In this document: piece by piece, positions 46,770-55,211 of the stretch
How positions within the stretch are numbered: position 1 is the first letter of the stretch
Layout of the letters: every line of letters begins with the position of its first letter
Source: Rubinisphaera italica
Lineage (GTDB): Bacteria > Planctomycetota > Planctomycetia > Planctomycetales > Planctomycetaceae
DNA length: 64,000 bases
Direction: 5' to 3'
Assembly: GCF_007859715.1 (NCBI RefSeq)
Contig: NZ_SJPG01000001.1
Coordinates: forward strand, 6,218,001-6,282,000
The notes under the pieces: model-generated
The model's database searches: none
Seen by the model: the letters and a program-made list of their open reading frames with translations, nothing else
Told to the model about the DNA's origin: nothing
Translations under genes and position numbers: made by a program

Positions 46770-48000
46770 GTACCTCGATTCATTTGATTTTGTCTGTTGA
46801 TCAATTTTGAGTAATGAATTATTCCTCGCATGTCTGTTTTGATTCAGGGAGGAATCGCGATGAATAAGAAGTATGTGGTGCGGTTGGATTCGGCAGAGCG
46901 GGATTTACTGGAGGCCATCGTTCTCAAGGGGAAGGCGGCGGCTTACAAAATTAAGCATGCTCATATCCTGCTCAAGGTGGATGCCGAGGGACCTGGCTGG
47001 TCGGATGAGAAAACAGCCGAAGCATTCGGGTGTCATCTCAACACGGTCAAGAATGTCCGGCAGCGACTTGTGGAAGGAGGGCTGGAAACGGCCCTGGAGC
47101 GAAAGAAACAGGAGCGTCCCTCCCGTCAGCCCATTTTTGATGGCGAGAAAGAAGCTCGGTTGATCGCAACATCCTGTAGCCAGGCGCCGGAAGGCCGTGC
47201 GGCCTGGACGTTGGAGTTACTGGCCGATCGGATGGTCGAGTTGGAAATTGTGGAGAGCGTGTCACCGACAACAGTTGGTCGGACGCTGAAAAAAACGAGT
47301 TGCAGCCTCATCGCCGCAAATGCTGGGTGATTCCTGCCAAAGAGAATGGCGAGTTTGTTGCTCGGATGGAAGATGTGCTGGACATTTATCAGTGGGAGTA
47401 CGACGAAGAATATCCGGTGGTGTGTATGGACGAGCAACCGATGCAACTGATCAAAGAAACCCGGCAGCCGCTTCCCTGTGAACCGGGGAAGCCTGCCCGA
47501 TATGACTACGAGTACGAACGAAACGGAACCGCCAACCACTTTCTGTTTACCGAACCGAAAGCGGGCTGGCGAAAAGTGAGCGTGCGTCCGACCAAGACGC
47601 GTCGCGACTGGGCCACCGAGATCAAAGCGTTGCTCGATGAAGAGTATCCGAATGCGGAAATGGTGATTCTGGTTTGCGACAATCTGAATACTCACACCGT
47701 GGGGGCGTTGTATGAAACATTTGAACCGGCTGAGGCGAAGCGCCTGGCCGACAGGATCGACATCCGATACACGCCCAAACATGGGAGTTGGCTGAATGTC
47801 GCCGAGATCGAATTGAGCGTGTTGACCAAACAATGTTTAACGCGACGCATCCGAGATATTGAAACATTGAGCCGCGAAGTGACAGCTTGGATGAACCATC
47901 GCAACGAAAGCCAATCGGGTGTCGACTGGCACTTTACAACCAGCGAGGCTCGTATCAAACTCAAACGCTTGTACCCACAATATCAAATGAATTGAGGTAC
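46770..48000 (+). mobile_element. IS630-family insertion sequence, 1,231 bp, complete
   Basis: Ends are inverted repeats: left GTACCTCGATTCATTTGAT, right end (reverse complement) GTACCTCAATTCATTTGAT; over 23 bases two differ. It is flanked by TA at 46768-46769 and 48001-48002, the TA target duplication of IS630/Tc1. The transposase fills the interior. The sharp ends and exact duplication show a fairly recent insertion. Confidence 0.95.
46860..47995 (+). CDS. IS630-family transposase, made by frameshift
   Basis: DDE transposase in two overlapping frames. The first (46860-47330) holds the helix-turn-helix DNA-binding part (TAEAFGCHLNTVKNVRQRLV). The second (to 47995) holds the catalytic part with DDE residues in VVCMDEQPMQL, LVCDNLNTHT and NVAEIELSVL. 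They join at a run of seven A (47289-47295): one -1 shift turns RTLKKTS into RTLKKNELQPHRRKCWVIP, the normal family sequence. GGGAGG precedes ATG 46860. The shift may be programmed (as in other IS630 elements) or a mutation. All catalytic residues are intact, so the element may be active. Confidence 0.85.
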
Positions 48001-48541
48001 TAGTATCCCATCACATAAACTTACTTCCCTGGAATTCCTTGGGGATCATTATGAAGTCCTAGATCCTGAAAAAACTAAACAATTGGAAGAAGTGATTCCC
48101 CAATGGATGATCGAATCAACTACGCTGACTGATTTGGGCCTGGCAGTGTCATTCCAAAGTGGAGGTGAAATTGCATTAAGAGTTCTTCAAAAAGATAACA
48201 AGGCATCTATCGAACGGCGAAGCATTGGGCATCAGATTTTATTGACCCCTGAGAAAATCATTGAAAACCAAATCGTTTTAAGATTGTCGCACGATCATTC
48301 AGAAGTCAACTTTGACAAGATGGGCAAGCTTAATGGTTATGACTATCCAGGAATTGTTTCCCGGAGAGTAATGGCAGCGTTTAAAATTACTCCTGGCGAA
48401 ACCGTACTTTTCACCAGTCCAGGGAGAAGTCAACCACTAGATCCAATAGATAAAGCGACTTCCCCCGCCCCCCTTGCGGAGACTGTGGTGATTCTCGTCA
48501 CGATTAAAAAGACAGACTATGGCCCGAAAGAGAAAAATTAA

Positions 48542-48942
48542 TAAGTCAGGCATCGCAGGGCAGCGCGACCGATTATGTGGGTTGGGGCTTGGAGTGATAA
48601 TGTGAATTTATCCTGCGGTTACTGATTTTAATGGGGGCTATCCATCCCAAAAGGCAGCCCATCGTTAAACACTGAGTCTAAGAGGACGAAAACAGAATGA
48701 CTTCGTCGCGTTCTCAGACAACAAGACGTCAGAACTGGGCTCTCCGTTTGGAGATTGAAGATCAATTGCTGATCAATTGACAGGGAGCGAGAACGGTGAG
48801 GCAGATTGTGTTTTCAGCCCCCAATCGACAAAGTCTGCAGGCAGCGCAGGCAGCATGTGCTGCCGTATTGTCCAGAGCTTGTGTACACCGTAAAAAAACC
48901 ACCTAAAACGTAAAGTTTTCAGTGGTTAATAGTGTACAAGAT
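48542..48942. other. intergenic region left of the prophage end
   Basis: About 400 bases. It contains short GCAGGCAGC-type repeats near 48835-48870 and the tRNA terminator (48895-48930). GTGTACAC (near 48883) and GTGTACAA (near 48933) form outer arms around that terminator. No gene seen. Confidence 0.5.
48895..48930 (-). terminator. terminator of the displaced tRNA-Val 3' half
   Basis: On the minus strand AACCACTGAAAAC, loop TTTAC, GTTTTAGGTGGTT, then TTTTTT. Two mismatches in a 13-bp stem. It starts about 12 bases after the tRNA 3' end, as expected for a native tRNA terminator. Confidence 0.75.
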
Positions 48943-48991
<49 letters not shown>

Positions 48992-49024
48992 TCTCCCTAT
49001 AAATATAGGATATTTTTGACATTT

Positions 49025-49111
49025 TGCAACAATTTGTTGCAGTTTTTGTTGCAAAATTTGTTGCAGACCTGTTAATTTGAATCGCTATTGGTTCTGCAAC
49101 AAATGCAACAA
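49025..49111. repeat. six copies of octamer TTGTTGCA at the integrase start
   Basis: TTGTTGCA occurs at 49034, 49046 and 49058 (12-bp spacing, plus strand) and its complement TGCAACAA at 49025, 49095 and 49104. The cluster lies between the att site and the integrase coding start. Likely arm-type integrase sites, a regulator operator, or both. Confidence 0.7.
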
Positions 49112-49138
49112 ATTTTCGGTAAATCAGGAATGTCAAAA

Positions 49139-50407
49139 ATGGTCGGGACAGTCAAATTAACTTACATCAAATCTCAAAAACGATACACAAAAATGGTGAA
49201 GGGAAATCGCTGGTACTCGACCTCACCACTAAGCCAATCAGATGCAGATTTTGCGAAAGCTTTAACCGAGTTTACTCTCTGGAAAAAACAGCAATCTTCG
49301 CCTGATAAATTGCCGTCTGATATTCGTAATTCGTTACAACGAATGCGTGATACTGGCATTTCAACTTATTCAGAATTGGCTGAACATCTGGAACAACGTG
49401 CGATTGCAGGCGATGAATTAAACACAGTTGATTTACGTCCGTATGGTCACAGTGATGCCTCTCAAGCAATCTTTAATCATCAAGCTGATCAAGGCGAGTT
49501 GCGGCGTACTGGTGGTATCGCAACTTATGGACAAGCACTGACTGAGTTTGAAGCCTTCAAAAAATTAATTGTTGGTGATGCCAAATGGTCAACCCTTAAC
49601 TCGAAATTTGCCTTCATTCGTCCATATCTTCAGAACATCGAACTTGGCAAAATATCATTGCAAGAATGGGAAAAACTTTTTGCAGCAATCAAGACAAATA
49701 AAAATTGGTCTCCAGCAACAGCAGGTGACACGTTGATTCTGACACGATCATTTTTTAAATGGTTGCACGAGACGACACGAGCCAGCACACCACCATTTGT
49801 GACTTCTTCGATTTACAAAATTGATAAAGAGTACAAGCAGATCGAGTTTTTCAGTGTAGAAGAAATTGAATTGATAATGGCAGCAGCAACACCAATACAA
49901 AAATTGCATTACCAATTGATGCTCAATTGTGGTATGACTGCTGCCGATCTTTCTGAGTTGAAACCATCTCAGGTCGATTACAAAAATGGAACTCTTACCA
50001 GAAGAAGAGGAAAGCACAAAAAAAATGCCTCTGCAAATATCCCAACAGTCAGATATAAATTATGGGATTGCTGTTTATCTGGATTACAAAAATTAGGAAA
50101 CAAAACTGGGGAAAATGTTTTCTTGGCAGATGATGGAAAACCACTTTGCGGCAAATCTCGACGAGATAAAGTTGCTGATGAGTTTGACAAGATTCAAGAA
50201 ACCACAGGCATCGAAAAGACTGTGAAATATTTTCGCAAGAGTGGAGCAAGTGCGATAGGCTCACACACTCAATTCAAAATCTGGCGTGAGGTTTATCTGG
50301 CGAATGTCCCCAAAGGAACCACCGATAAGCACTACGATGGCACAACAGAACTGCCAGCAGAGGTGACTGAACACATCAGGACATTTTTTAAGCTTGGGAC
50401 TATATGA
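49139..50407 (+). CDS. int: tyrosine recombinase (prophage integrase)
   Basis: 422 residues from ATG 49139, which has AGGA 9 bases upstream; in-frame starts at 49088 and 49130 lie within or next to the octamer cluster. The N-terminal SAM-like/core-binding region (about 140-225: YGQALTEFEAFKKLIV, WEKLFAAIKTNKNW) is followed by a catalytic domain: QLMLNCGMTAADLSELKPSQ (box I), TRRRGKHKKN, KYFRKSGASAIG (box II region with Arg about 366) and nucleophile Tyr about 399 in TDKHYDG. The box I Arg expected in G-L-R seems replaced (G-M-T). Its stop overlaps the next gene (ATGA). Beside the tRNA att site. Confidence 0.85.
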   Translation: MVGTVKLTYIKSQKRYTKMVKGNRWYSTSPLSQSDADFAKALTEFTLWKKQQSSPDKLPSDIRNSLQRMRDTGISTYSELAEHLEQRAIAGDELNTVDLRPYGHSDASQAIFNHQADQGELRRTGGIATYGQALTEFEAFKKLIVGDAKWSTLNSKFAFIRPYLQNIELGKISLQEWEKLFAAIKTNKNWSPATAGDTLILTRSFFKWLHETTRASTPPFVTSSIYKIDKEYKQIEFFSVEEIELIMAAATPIQKLHYQLMLNCGMTAADLSELKPSQVDYKNGTLTRRRGKHKKNASANIPTVRYKLWDCCLSGLQKLGNKTGENVFLADDGKPLCGKSRRDKVADEFDKIQETTGIEKTVKYFRKSGASAIGSHTQFKIWREVYLANVPKGTTDKHYDGTTELPAEVTEHIRTFFKLGTI

Positions 50408-50649
50408 GTGACGAAGCGAAATCATGGATATCTTCATGGTCGGTGCAGATTTTCTTCGTCCTGATGGCTGTGGTGGTATTCTATTTTATGACTGCTGGAT
50501 TTATTTGGGGATTCTTCAATGAGTATGGATCAGTGAGTCTTCGTGATAGTGTTTTCGCACCCGCTGCTCAAATCACAAAGCGTTCCATGTGGTATGCCGA
50601 ATACACTGATTGGCAAAAATTATGGTGGTTGAAAAACATTCCAAGATAA
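50404..50649 (+). CDS. small membrane protein coupled to integrase
   Basis: 81 residues with one strongly hydrophobic helix (IFFVLMAVVVFYFMTAGFIW, about 16-35) and an aromatic-rich C-terminal tail (MWYAEYTDWQKLWWLKN). Its ATG overlaps the integrase stop codon, so the two are translated together. Not recognised. Its position suggests a role tied to integration or to lysogeny, such as a superinfection-exclusion membrane protein, but this is a guess from context. Confidence 0.6.
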   Translation: MSDEAKSWISSWSVQIFFVLMAVVVFYFMTAGFIWGFFNEYGSVSLRDSVFAPAAQITKRSMWYAEYTDWQKLWWLKNIPR

Positions 50650-50703
50650 GGATTACAAATTTTGTAACAAATCCCAAGCTCGTCAGATTCGCCCTGACGA
50701 GCT

Positions 50704-51027
50704 TTATTTTTTAACCCACTTACCACGCTTACACTTTAGCCCCCTCAACGCATGAGCGATTTCTGCGATCCTGACGAGCTTTTGGAAATCATTGTGGTTA
50801 TTTGGGATGTGATGCGGATATTCTCCTTGCCAAATGTTGTGGCATTTTCTGCATAAGAGTCTCATCGAGTCTGGATTCCAAAAATCTTTGTAATTTTTGT
50901 GGTGAGTGTCGATCCCTGTATTGCCGCATATCTGACAGGTGCCTCTGTCTCGATGCCAGATGAATTTCCTGACTTGCTGCCATTTGGGCGAATTGAGGAT
51001 GTCATCGTAATCAATGTAATCGTGCAT
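50704..51027 (-). CDS. HNH endonuclease-like protein
   Basis: 107 residues. Two CxxC pairs, CQICGNTGIDTHHKNY and CRKCHN, surround a His-His pair, the layout of HNH endonucleases. The N-terminus YDDILNSPKWQQVRKFIWHR resembles the helix before the HNH core in phage homing or packaging nucleases. It is related to the gene at 53836 (YDDYLNSEIWDQKRKAVWKR). Convergent with the integrase operon. Phages often carry HNH proteins for DNA packaging; here it is far from the head genes. Confidence 0.8.
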   Translation of the reverse strand: MHDYIDYDDILNSPKWQQVRKFIWHRDRGTCQICGNTGIDTHHKNYKDFWNPDSMRLLCRKCHNIWQGEYPHHIPNNHNDFQKLVRIAEIAHALRGLKCKRGKWVKK

Positions 51028-51584
51028 ACTTTATTTATGCAGATTCAAATAAAAAAGCAGATCAAGCGGCTTTCTTGCTCAATCTGCTCTGCAACTGCCA
51101 TCATGCACGATTACAGTTGTGATCTTAATAGAGTGCTGTGGTTTTGGTTTTTCATATTCAATTCTGAAGATGTTATCTACTTAGCAATAAATTGAACCAG
51201 TCCTGAGTGACCAGTAACAGTCCTGCGAATCTTGTTTAATTGATCTGAATGGATATCACTCCAGCAATTGAAATAGTGAATCTGAGTGACTTCAGTAACA
51301 GTCCTGCGATTCTTATTGAATTGAACTGAAGGATATATCACTCAGCAATTGTTACAAATTTTTGAACTGAAAGTTCAATTTAATCTTACAACAGAATTAC
51401 ACAATCTTATGGCAAAGCGTCTGGGATGCTATGGCAAACGGAAGGGATCATAATCCCCCCTTCGGGGGATTTGATTCCCGTTAGCCTGCCCCAGAATCCC
51501 AGTAATATTGCCTGTTTTACAGTTTTACTATTTCTAGGGGGTGTAAAACAGAAAACCCTATATTTATAGGGTTTTCTAGTCACT
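51028..51584. other. intergenic region with direct repeats and hairpins
   Basis: About 560 gene-free bases between the HNH gene and the replication ATPase gene. It contains the 79-bp-period repeat pair (51205-51351), a CCCCCCTTCGGGGGAT hairpin near 51455, and the terminator at 51561-51587. A replication origin is possible given the neighbouring ATPase. Confidence 0.5.
51205..51351 (+). repeat. two tandem copies of a ~68-bp repeat, period 79
   Basis: Each copy starts GAGTGAC, continues AGTAACAGTCCTGCGA, then GGATAT and ends CAGCAATTG. Copy 1 is 51205-51270 and copy 2 is 51284-51351, about 80 percent alike. Confidence 0.85.
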
Positions 51585-51587
51585 TCA
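51561..51587 (-). terminator. rho-independent terminator of the replication ATPase gene
   Basis: AAAACCCTATATTTATAGGG with TTTTCT is a bidirectional hairpin: AAAACCCTATA/TATAGGGTTTT. On the minus strand it overlaps the stop codon end of the ATPase gene and is followed by T-rich sequence. Confidence 0.8.
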
Positions 51588-53150
51588 AATCGACGACTGT
51601 AAAACAGGATTGCCTCCAATCAGACTATAAATTGAGGCATTGTTCAGTCCTTTTTTCTTGACAATTGTTGAACCTGTTGCAGACAGATCATCGAGCATTT
51701 TTCTAGTCTTGTTCACGCCAAGATTAGCCCCAGTCCGAGACAACCAATCAGCCTTGACCCGATCCACCAACTCAGACTGATTCAACTCAACCTCATCTCC
51801 AAATGCTGCCAAAACACAATGCGTGAATTGATCATCATCAGTCGAGTTGTCGAAATAACCCACCAGTCCAGTGACTGCCTCACCATCTTGGAGATAATCT
51901 TCCAAAATTTGTAAACCAAATTTGACACAAATATCGTCAAACTCGATGCCACTTTTCTGTTTTTTGCAAACCAGTGTGCTTTTCTGTTGATCAGAATCAA
52001 CCAATATTGACGTATCGATACCGCCTCGTAGATTACTCGCTCCACGTTCTCTCTCGGTCTGTGACCATCCTGTGTGATGCACAGTCATTATGTGAGCACC
52101 AGTTTTCAATCTCAATTTTTCAATGCTGTTAATGAATTTGCCGATTTCCTTATTATTGTCGCCATCGCCACTAAAATTTTTACTCAATGTATCGATCACG
52201 ATCAGATCAGCATTTGAAATGCTGTTTTCAATGTGTTTAATACATTGATTGACGGCTGCCTCTGATGAAAAGTCATATGGGATAAACCGATATTGAAAAT
52301 CGGCTCCTGATGGTCTTTCAATACCTCGACCTCTTATGATGGCTTCAGCCCTCAATTCAAAATCGTCGGCACCTTCAGCAGCGATATACCAGACCTTCCC
52401 TTTTTTACAGGGAATCGAGCCAAGAAAATCAGTGCCTGTTGCGACTGATAAGGCAAGATCAATGGCAAGCCATGTTTTGCGGCACCCGGGCGAACCAAAC
52501 ATACAACTAATCTGATTGCGTCTTATAAGCTTACTCACAAGCCACTCAGGACGTACGTTATCGATTCTGTCGCCTAGAGCGTAGGAATCAGCCTCTACGT
52601 CTACACATGAGACGGAGACCGCCTCTGAGACAGATTGAAGTAATGTCTCTGCCGATTCAATGCTGTGTGGTTTTTTAATGTACTCAGAGATTCCTTTTTT
52701 AATCAGAGACAATCTCTGAAATTCTGCCAGTTTCTTCTGGCAATATTCGAGACTCGATACATTCGGCTCAAAATAATCATAAAGTGTTTTAACGTCTGCT
52801 AAGTAATACAGAGCGTTTTTGTCGTCTTTCAATTTTTCCTTGATCTCATTTACCACCACCTCACGAGGTGGCACATCGCCAAATTCTTCAAAGTAGCTTA
52901 CCGCTACTTCTGCCAATAGAGCATGAGTATTATTGACAAAGGATTTTGGCGAGATGCCAGCTTTGCAAAATCCAGCAAGGAGTGGTCCGCCATTTTTAAT
53001 CAGCAATACTGCAATCGTCTGTTGTAATGCCTCATCCTGCTCAAAGACATCAATTGATGAAGAGTCATATGAGTCAGGGTCTTTCAGATCGGGATCATTA
53101 TTCCAATCGATCTGTTCAATATTTTCAGTTTGTAAATTTTCTGCAATCAC
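51585..53150 (-). CDS. phage replication ATPase, RepA/DnaB-like (AAA_25 type)
   Basis: 521 residues. The N-terminal half (about 40-170) resembles a DnaB N-terminal helical domain (QTIAVLLIKNGGPLLAGFCK, VKTLYDYFEPN). The RecA-like core has Walker A MFGSPGCRKTWLAIDLALSV with Cys in place of the usual Gly, YIAAEGADDFELRAEAIIRG, Walker B DLIVIDTLSKNFSGDGDNN, and HIMTVHHTGWSQTERERGAS. The C-terminus is a helical winged domain (ELNQSELVDRVKADWLS). This matches plasmid/phage helicases that load at an origin. It probably drives prophage replication. It reads leftward with a repeat-rich region downstream. Confidence 0.85.
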   Translation of the reverse strand: MIAENLQTENIEQIDWNNDPDLKDPDSYDSSSIDVFEQDEALQQTIAVLLIKNGGPLLAGFCKAGISPKSFVNNTHALLAEVAVSYFEEFGDVPPREVVVNEIKEKLKDDKNALYYLADVKTLYDYFEPNVSSLEYCQKKLAEFQRLSLIKKGISEYIKKPHSIESAETLLQSVSEAVSVSCVDVEADSYALGDRIDNVRPEWLVSKLIRRNQISCMFGSPGCRKTWLAIDLALSVATGTDFLGSIPCKKGKVWYIAAEGADDFELRAEAIIRGRGIERPSGADFQYRFIPYDFSSEAAVNQCIKHIENSISNADLIVIDTLSKNFSGDGDNNKEIGKFINSIEKLRLKTGAHIMTVHHTGWSQTERERGASNLRGGIDTSILVDSDQQKSTLVCKKQKSGIEFDDICVKFGLQILEDYLQDGEAVTGLVGYFDNSTDDDQFTHCVLAAFGDEVELNQSELVDRVKADWLSRTGANLGVNKTRKMLDDLSATGSTIVKKKGLNNASIYSLIGGNPVLQSSI

Positions 53151-53225
53151 GATATTATATACCTATACCTTACAGTGCTGCACCATGCATACACTGTCTT
53201 GTGGCTCCACACCACAACTCACTTA

Positions 53226-53257
53226 ACCCTGCTGACACAATCAGCAGGGTTTTTTAT
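53226..53257 (+). terminator. bidirectional hairpin with T-run on plus strand
   Basis: AACCCTGCTGA, loop CACAA, TCAGCAGGGTT, then TTTTAT: an 11-bp perfect stem. The T-run faces rightward, although both adjacent genes read leftward, so it either stops antisense transcription or works as a weaker leftward terminator after the gene ending at 53264. Confidence 0.75.
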
Positions 53258-53263
53258 GGTTAT

Positions 53264-53485
53264 TCAACTTTCATTATGAAAGTTTTTCTTATACCATTGG
53301 AAAATACCAGACTCAGCAACACCTTTTGCCTCACGATATGGTATCCCCAATAACTCAGTGAGTTCATTTGTGATGATGTCTTCAAGCTGATTTAGATTAT
53401 GCTTTTCATATCTTATTTCTTGCTCTTTTGCTGACTCCATAAGATCTTGGAATGATCTTATCTCAACCTTTGTTTTTGTGTTCAT
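53264..53485 (-). CDS. hypothetical phage protein
   Basis: 73 residues, highly charged and helical (EIRSFQDLMESAKEQEIRYE, LNQLEDIITNELTELLG). Not recognised. It lies between the excisionase-like gene and the replication ATPase in the same direction, the usual place for small early phage proteins. It ends 7 bases before the hairpin at 53226-53257. Confidence 0.55.
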   Translation of the reverse strand: MNTKTKVEIRSFQDLMESAKEQEIRYEKHNLNQLEDIITNELTELLGIPYREAKGVAESGIFQWYKKNFHNES

Positions 53486-53536
53486 ATTTATTCTTTCATT
53501 ATTGTTGCCATACTTTCAGGCAATGGCTTTTTGTTT

Positions 53537-53737
53537 TCAAACCGAAAGCTTTCGATTCTTGCGATCAATCCATATCTGATACACAGCAGAATTCCTAATT
53601 CGCTCGATATCTGACTCCGTGTAGTACAGTCGCTTCCCTACCCTTGTCCCACAATCAAGAGAACCTCTTGATTGCCATGCCGCCAGTGTTGTATATGGTG
53701 GCTCAAGCTGAGTTGCAATCTCTGATAATAGTTTCAT
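53537..53737 (-). CDS. MerR/excisionase-like helix-turn-helix protein
   Basis: 66 residues. LLSEIATQLEPPYTTLAAWQ, GSLDCGTRVGKRLYYTESDI and ERIRNSAVYQ give the HTH_17/MerR-like winged helix of phage excisionases and CI/Xis-type regulators, where a Gly-Lys-Arg-x-Tyr-Tyr wing follows. It is the first gene of the leftward early operon. It lies just right of two stacked inverted repeats (53769-53814), a likely operator region with the divergent HNH gene. Starts ATG 53737 after AAAGGAGTATT. Confidence 0.75.
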   Translation of the reverse strand: MKLLSEIATQLEPPYTTLAAWQSRGSLDCGTRVGKRLYYTESDIERIRNSAVYQIWIDRKNRKLSV

Positions 53738-53768
53738 TCTTTAATACTCCTTTTGTGAATGTAATATT

Positions 53769-53814
53769 ATAGTATCTATTATACTATTTTAAGAAATTAC
53801 TGCAATTTCTTAAA
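53769..53814. promoter_or_regulatory. two adjacent inverted repeats between divergent HTH and HNH genes
   Basis: ATAGTAT-CTATT-ATACTAT (53769-53787, 7-bp arms) abuts TTTAAGAAATT, loop ACTGC, AATTTCTTAAA (53788-53814, 11-bp perfect arms). Both lie in the 98-base divergent spacer, which is very AT-rich. Likely operators of a lysis-lysogeny or early-gene switch bound by the HTH protein. Confidence 0.7.
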
Positions 53815-53835
53815 TTATCCTGCATAGATATTTGC

Positions 53836-54108
53836 ATGAGATACTTAACTTACGACGATTATTTGAATTCCGAAATTTGGGACCAAAAGCGAAAAGCCGT
53901 CTGGAAGCGGGCAAAAGGCAAGTGTGAGCAGTGCCAGCGATGGGGCAGACGTTGCCATGTGCATCACACAGAATACCCTGATATTCTAGGCTCTGAGGAG
54001 CTTGATACGTTGAAATTGCTGTGTGAGCAATGCCATGAGCTTGCCCACGAAAACGACATCAAGCAGATGACGTGGGCAGATTTAATTGTAAGATTCGCTG
54101 AACTTTAG
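53836..54108 (+). CDS. HNH endonuclease-like protein, paralog
   Basis: 90 residues. The CEQCQRWGRRCHVHHTEYPD core has two Cys and a His pair; LLCEQCHELAHEND completes an HNH zinc and active site. The N-terminal YDDYLNSEIWDQKRKAVWKR matches the HNH gene at 50704, so the two diverged from a common ancestor. It reads rightward, opposite to the HTH gene, with two inverted repeats between. The only rightward gene of the right part of the prophage in this window. Confidence 0.8.
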   Translation: MRYLTYDDYLNSEIWDQKRKAVWKRAKGKCEQCQRWGRRCHVHHTEYPDILGSEELDTLKLLCEQCHELAHENDIKQMTWADLIVRFAEL

Positions 54109-54228
54109 ACTTTAGGACCAAAAATTCAGCGAACAAGAAGTGGGGAGTGGATGTTTCCACTTCCAATCAGCATTGAAGGTTTTTGATATTTACTTTAATT
54201 GTAATAATCAAATCTTTGAATACAATAA

Positions 54229-54252
54229 AAGCCACCAGAATTAACTGGTGGC
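54229..54252. terminator. bidirectional hairpin terminator between HNH and cargo gene
   Basis: GCCACCAG, loop AATTAA.., CTGGTGGC: 8-bp perfect stem after AAAA and before CCTATTATTTG. It separates the convergent HNH and secreted cargo genes. Confidence 0.7.
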
Positions 54253-54351
54253 CTATTATTTGTCAGTCAGCAAAATAAATATTCTTTGTGTGGACCAACA
54301 ATAGTAAATTGAAAAGCATCCTTCAAAAACGATCAGAACAGCGATACCCTG

Positions 54352-55173
54352 CTAAATCATAGCTATAATTTTCTTGCAATTTTTCTTAATTTCTTTTTTT
54401 ATGGCTTCACTGCTTTGCTCTCTTGCCCATCCTTCGTGCTGCCCCGGTCTCACTTCGTCTCGATCTCTTTCCAAGGCTTTCATGCAATTCTTAACGCAGT
54501 CGTGAATACCAATCAGCTTATCTTTCGAAATATTTCTGCCTTGAGACCTAGATGATACATAATTTGCATACTTTATAATTTCACCAACGACATCTTTTTT
54601 ACTTGTGTCTCGATCCATATGATATTTAGTAGCCCCCTTTGATTCCCTACGATTGACATCATCCTCTTTTATTATTTGATAACCAGCCTTGATGAACGAG
54701 AGTGGCCCTCGGTAGTATATGTTTTCAATCTTTTCAGCGTGATGGCCTGAGATTAAGTAATACCCTGCGGATTTCTTTGAATAATTGACAGCAACATAGT
54801 GCTTATATCCGTATGATCTCGGAAGTAGATCAGCTGCTACACCACTAGCGTTTCTCTCATTCCATCCAATAGTACCGAAATAAAAGGTGTCGATGTTTGC
54901 TTTTGCATTAAATTCGTCATAAAGTTTTGCGATTTTCGCCAAGTCGACTCCCAGTTGATGCAGTTTTCTTCTCAACTCTTCTTCATCTCCGAGGGCAATT
55001 TTTATTGGAGCAAGAATATCTCCTTCATTGAACTCCTTACTGAAAAACACAACGTCGTATTTTTCGTATATTTTTTTTTCTTGGTCTTCTCTTGGCGAGA
55101 ATGCGTTTGTTTCTGTGCTAGGCATTAAGATGCAAGCCGACATTAATACAATCACAATTCCAAAAACTTTCAT
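54352..55173 (-). CDS. secreted hypothetical cargo protein of the prophage
   Basis: 273 residues from ATG 55173 (MKVFGIVIVLMSACILMPST). A signal peptide of about 23 residues is clear, with a likely cut near NAFS. Mature part: charged, with KIYEKYDVVFFSKEFNEGD, YYLISGHHAEKIENIYYRG, and a C-terminal lysine-rich helix. Six codons upstream an in-frame ATG exists. Not recognised. No phage gene of the tail or head type is similar. Its own transcription unit with terminator and 17-bp repeats upstream suggests a lysogenic conversion (moron) gene expressed in the host. AT-rich codon use like the rest of the prophage. Confidence 0.65.
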   Translation of the reverse strand: MKVFGIVIVLMSACILMPSTETNAFSPREDQEKKIYEKYDVVFFSKEFNEGDILAPIKIALGDEEELRRKLHQLGVDLAKIAKLYDEFNAKANIDTFYFGTIGWNERNASGVAADLLPRSYGYKHYVAVNYSKKSAGYYLISGHHAEKIENIYYRGPLSFIKAGYQIIKEDDVNRRESKGATKYHMDRDTSKKDVVGEIIKYANYVSSRSQGRNISKDKLIGIHDCVKNCMKALERDRDEVRPGQHEGWAREQSSEAIKKEIKKNCKKIIAMI

Positions 55174-55211
55174 TTCGATCGTCTCCTTCAAAAATAAAAA
55201 TCATTAATGCA

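Larger units (their letters stand above)
46625..48541 (+). pseudogene. secreted hypothetical protein gene split by an IS630-type insertion
   Basis: The 5' part (46625-46769) encodes a signal peptide, MRTIMLLLVSLSIFPSQPMA, and EELHAPQEIVTEDHG up to IELKMAS. The 3' part (from 48003) continues IPSHKLTSLEFLGDHYEVLD to ATG-containing MEEVIPQWM-type sequence and the stop at 48541. Removing the element and one TA gives one uninterrupted frame of about 227 codons. The protein is not recognised; the mature part looks like a soluble periplasmic domain. An internal start could still express the last 152 codons (from 48083) without a signal peptide. Confidence 0.85.

Noticed and set aside
47126..47833. 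235-codon open frame on the minus strand
   Set aside because: Antisense to the IS630 transposase catalytic part.
49025..49111. CRISPR-like array
   Set aside because: Units are 8 bp with spacing of 9-37 and mixed orientation; no spacer-repeat structure and no cas gene in the window.
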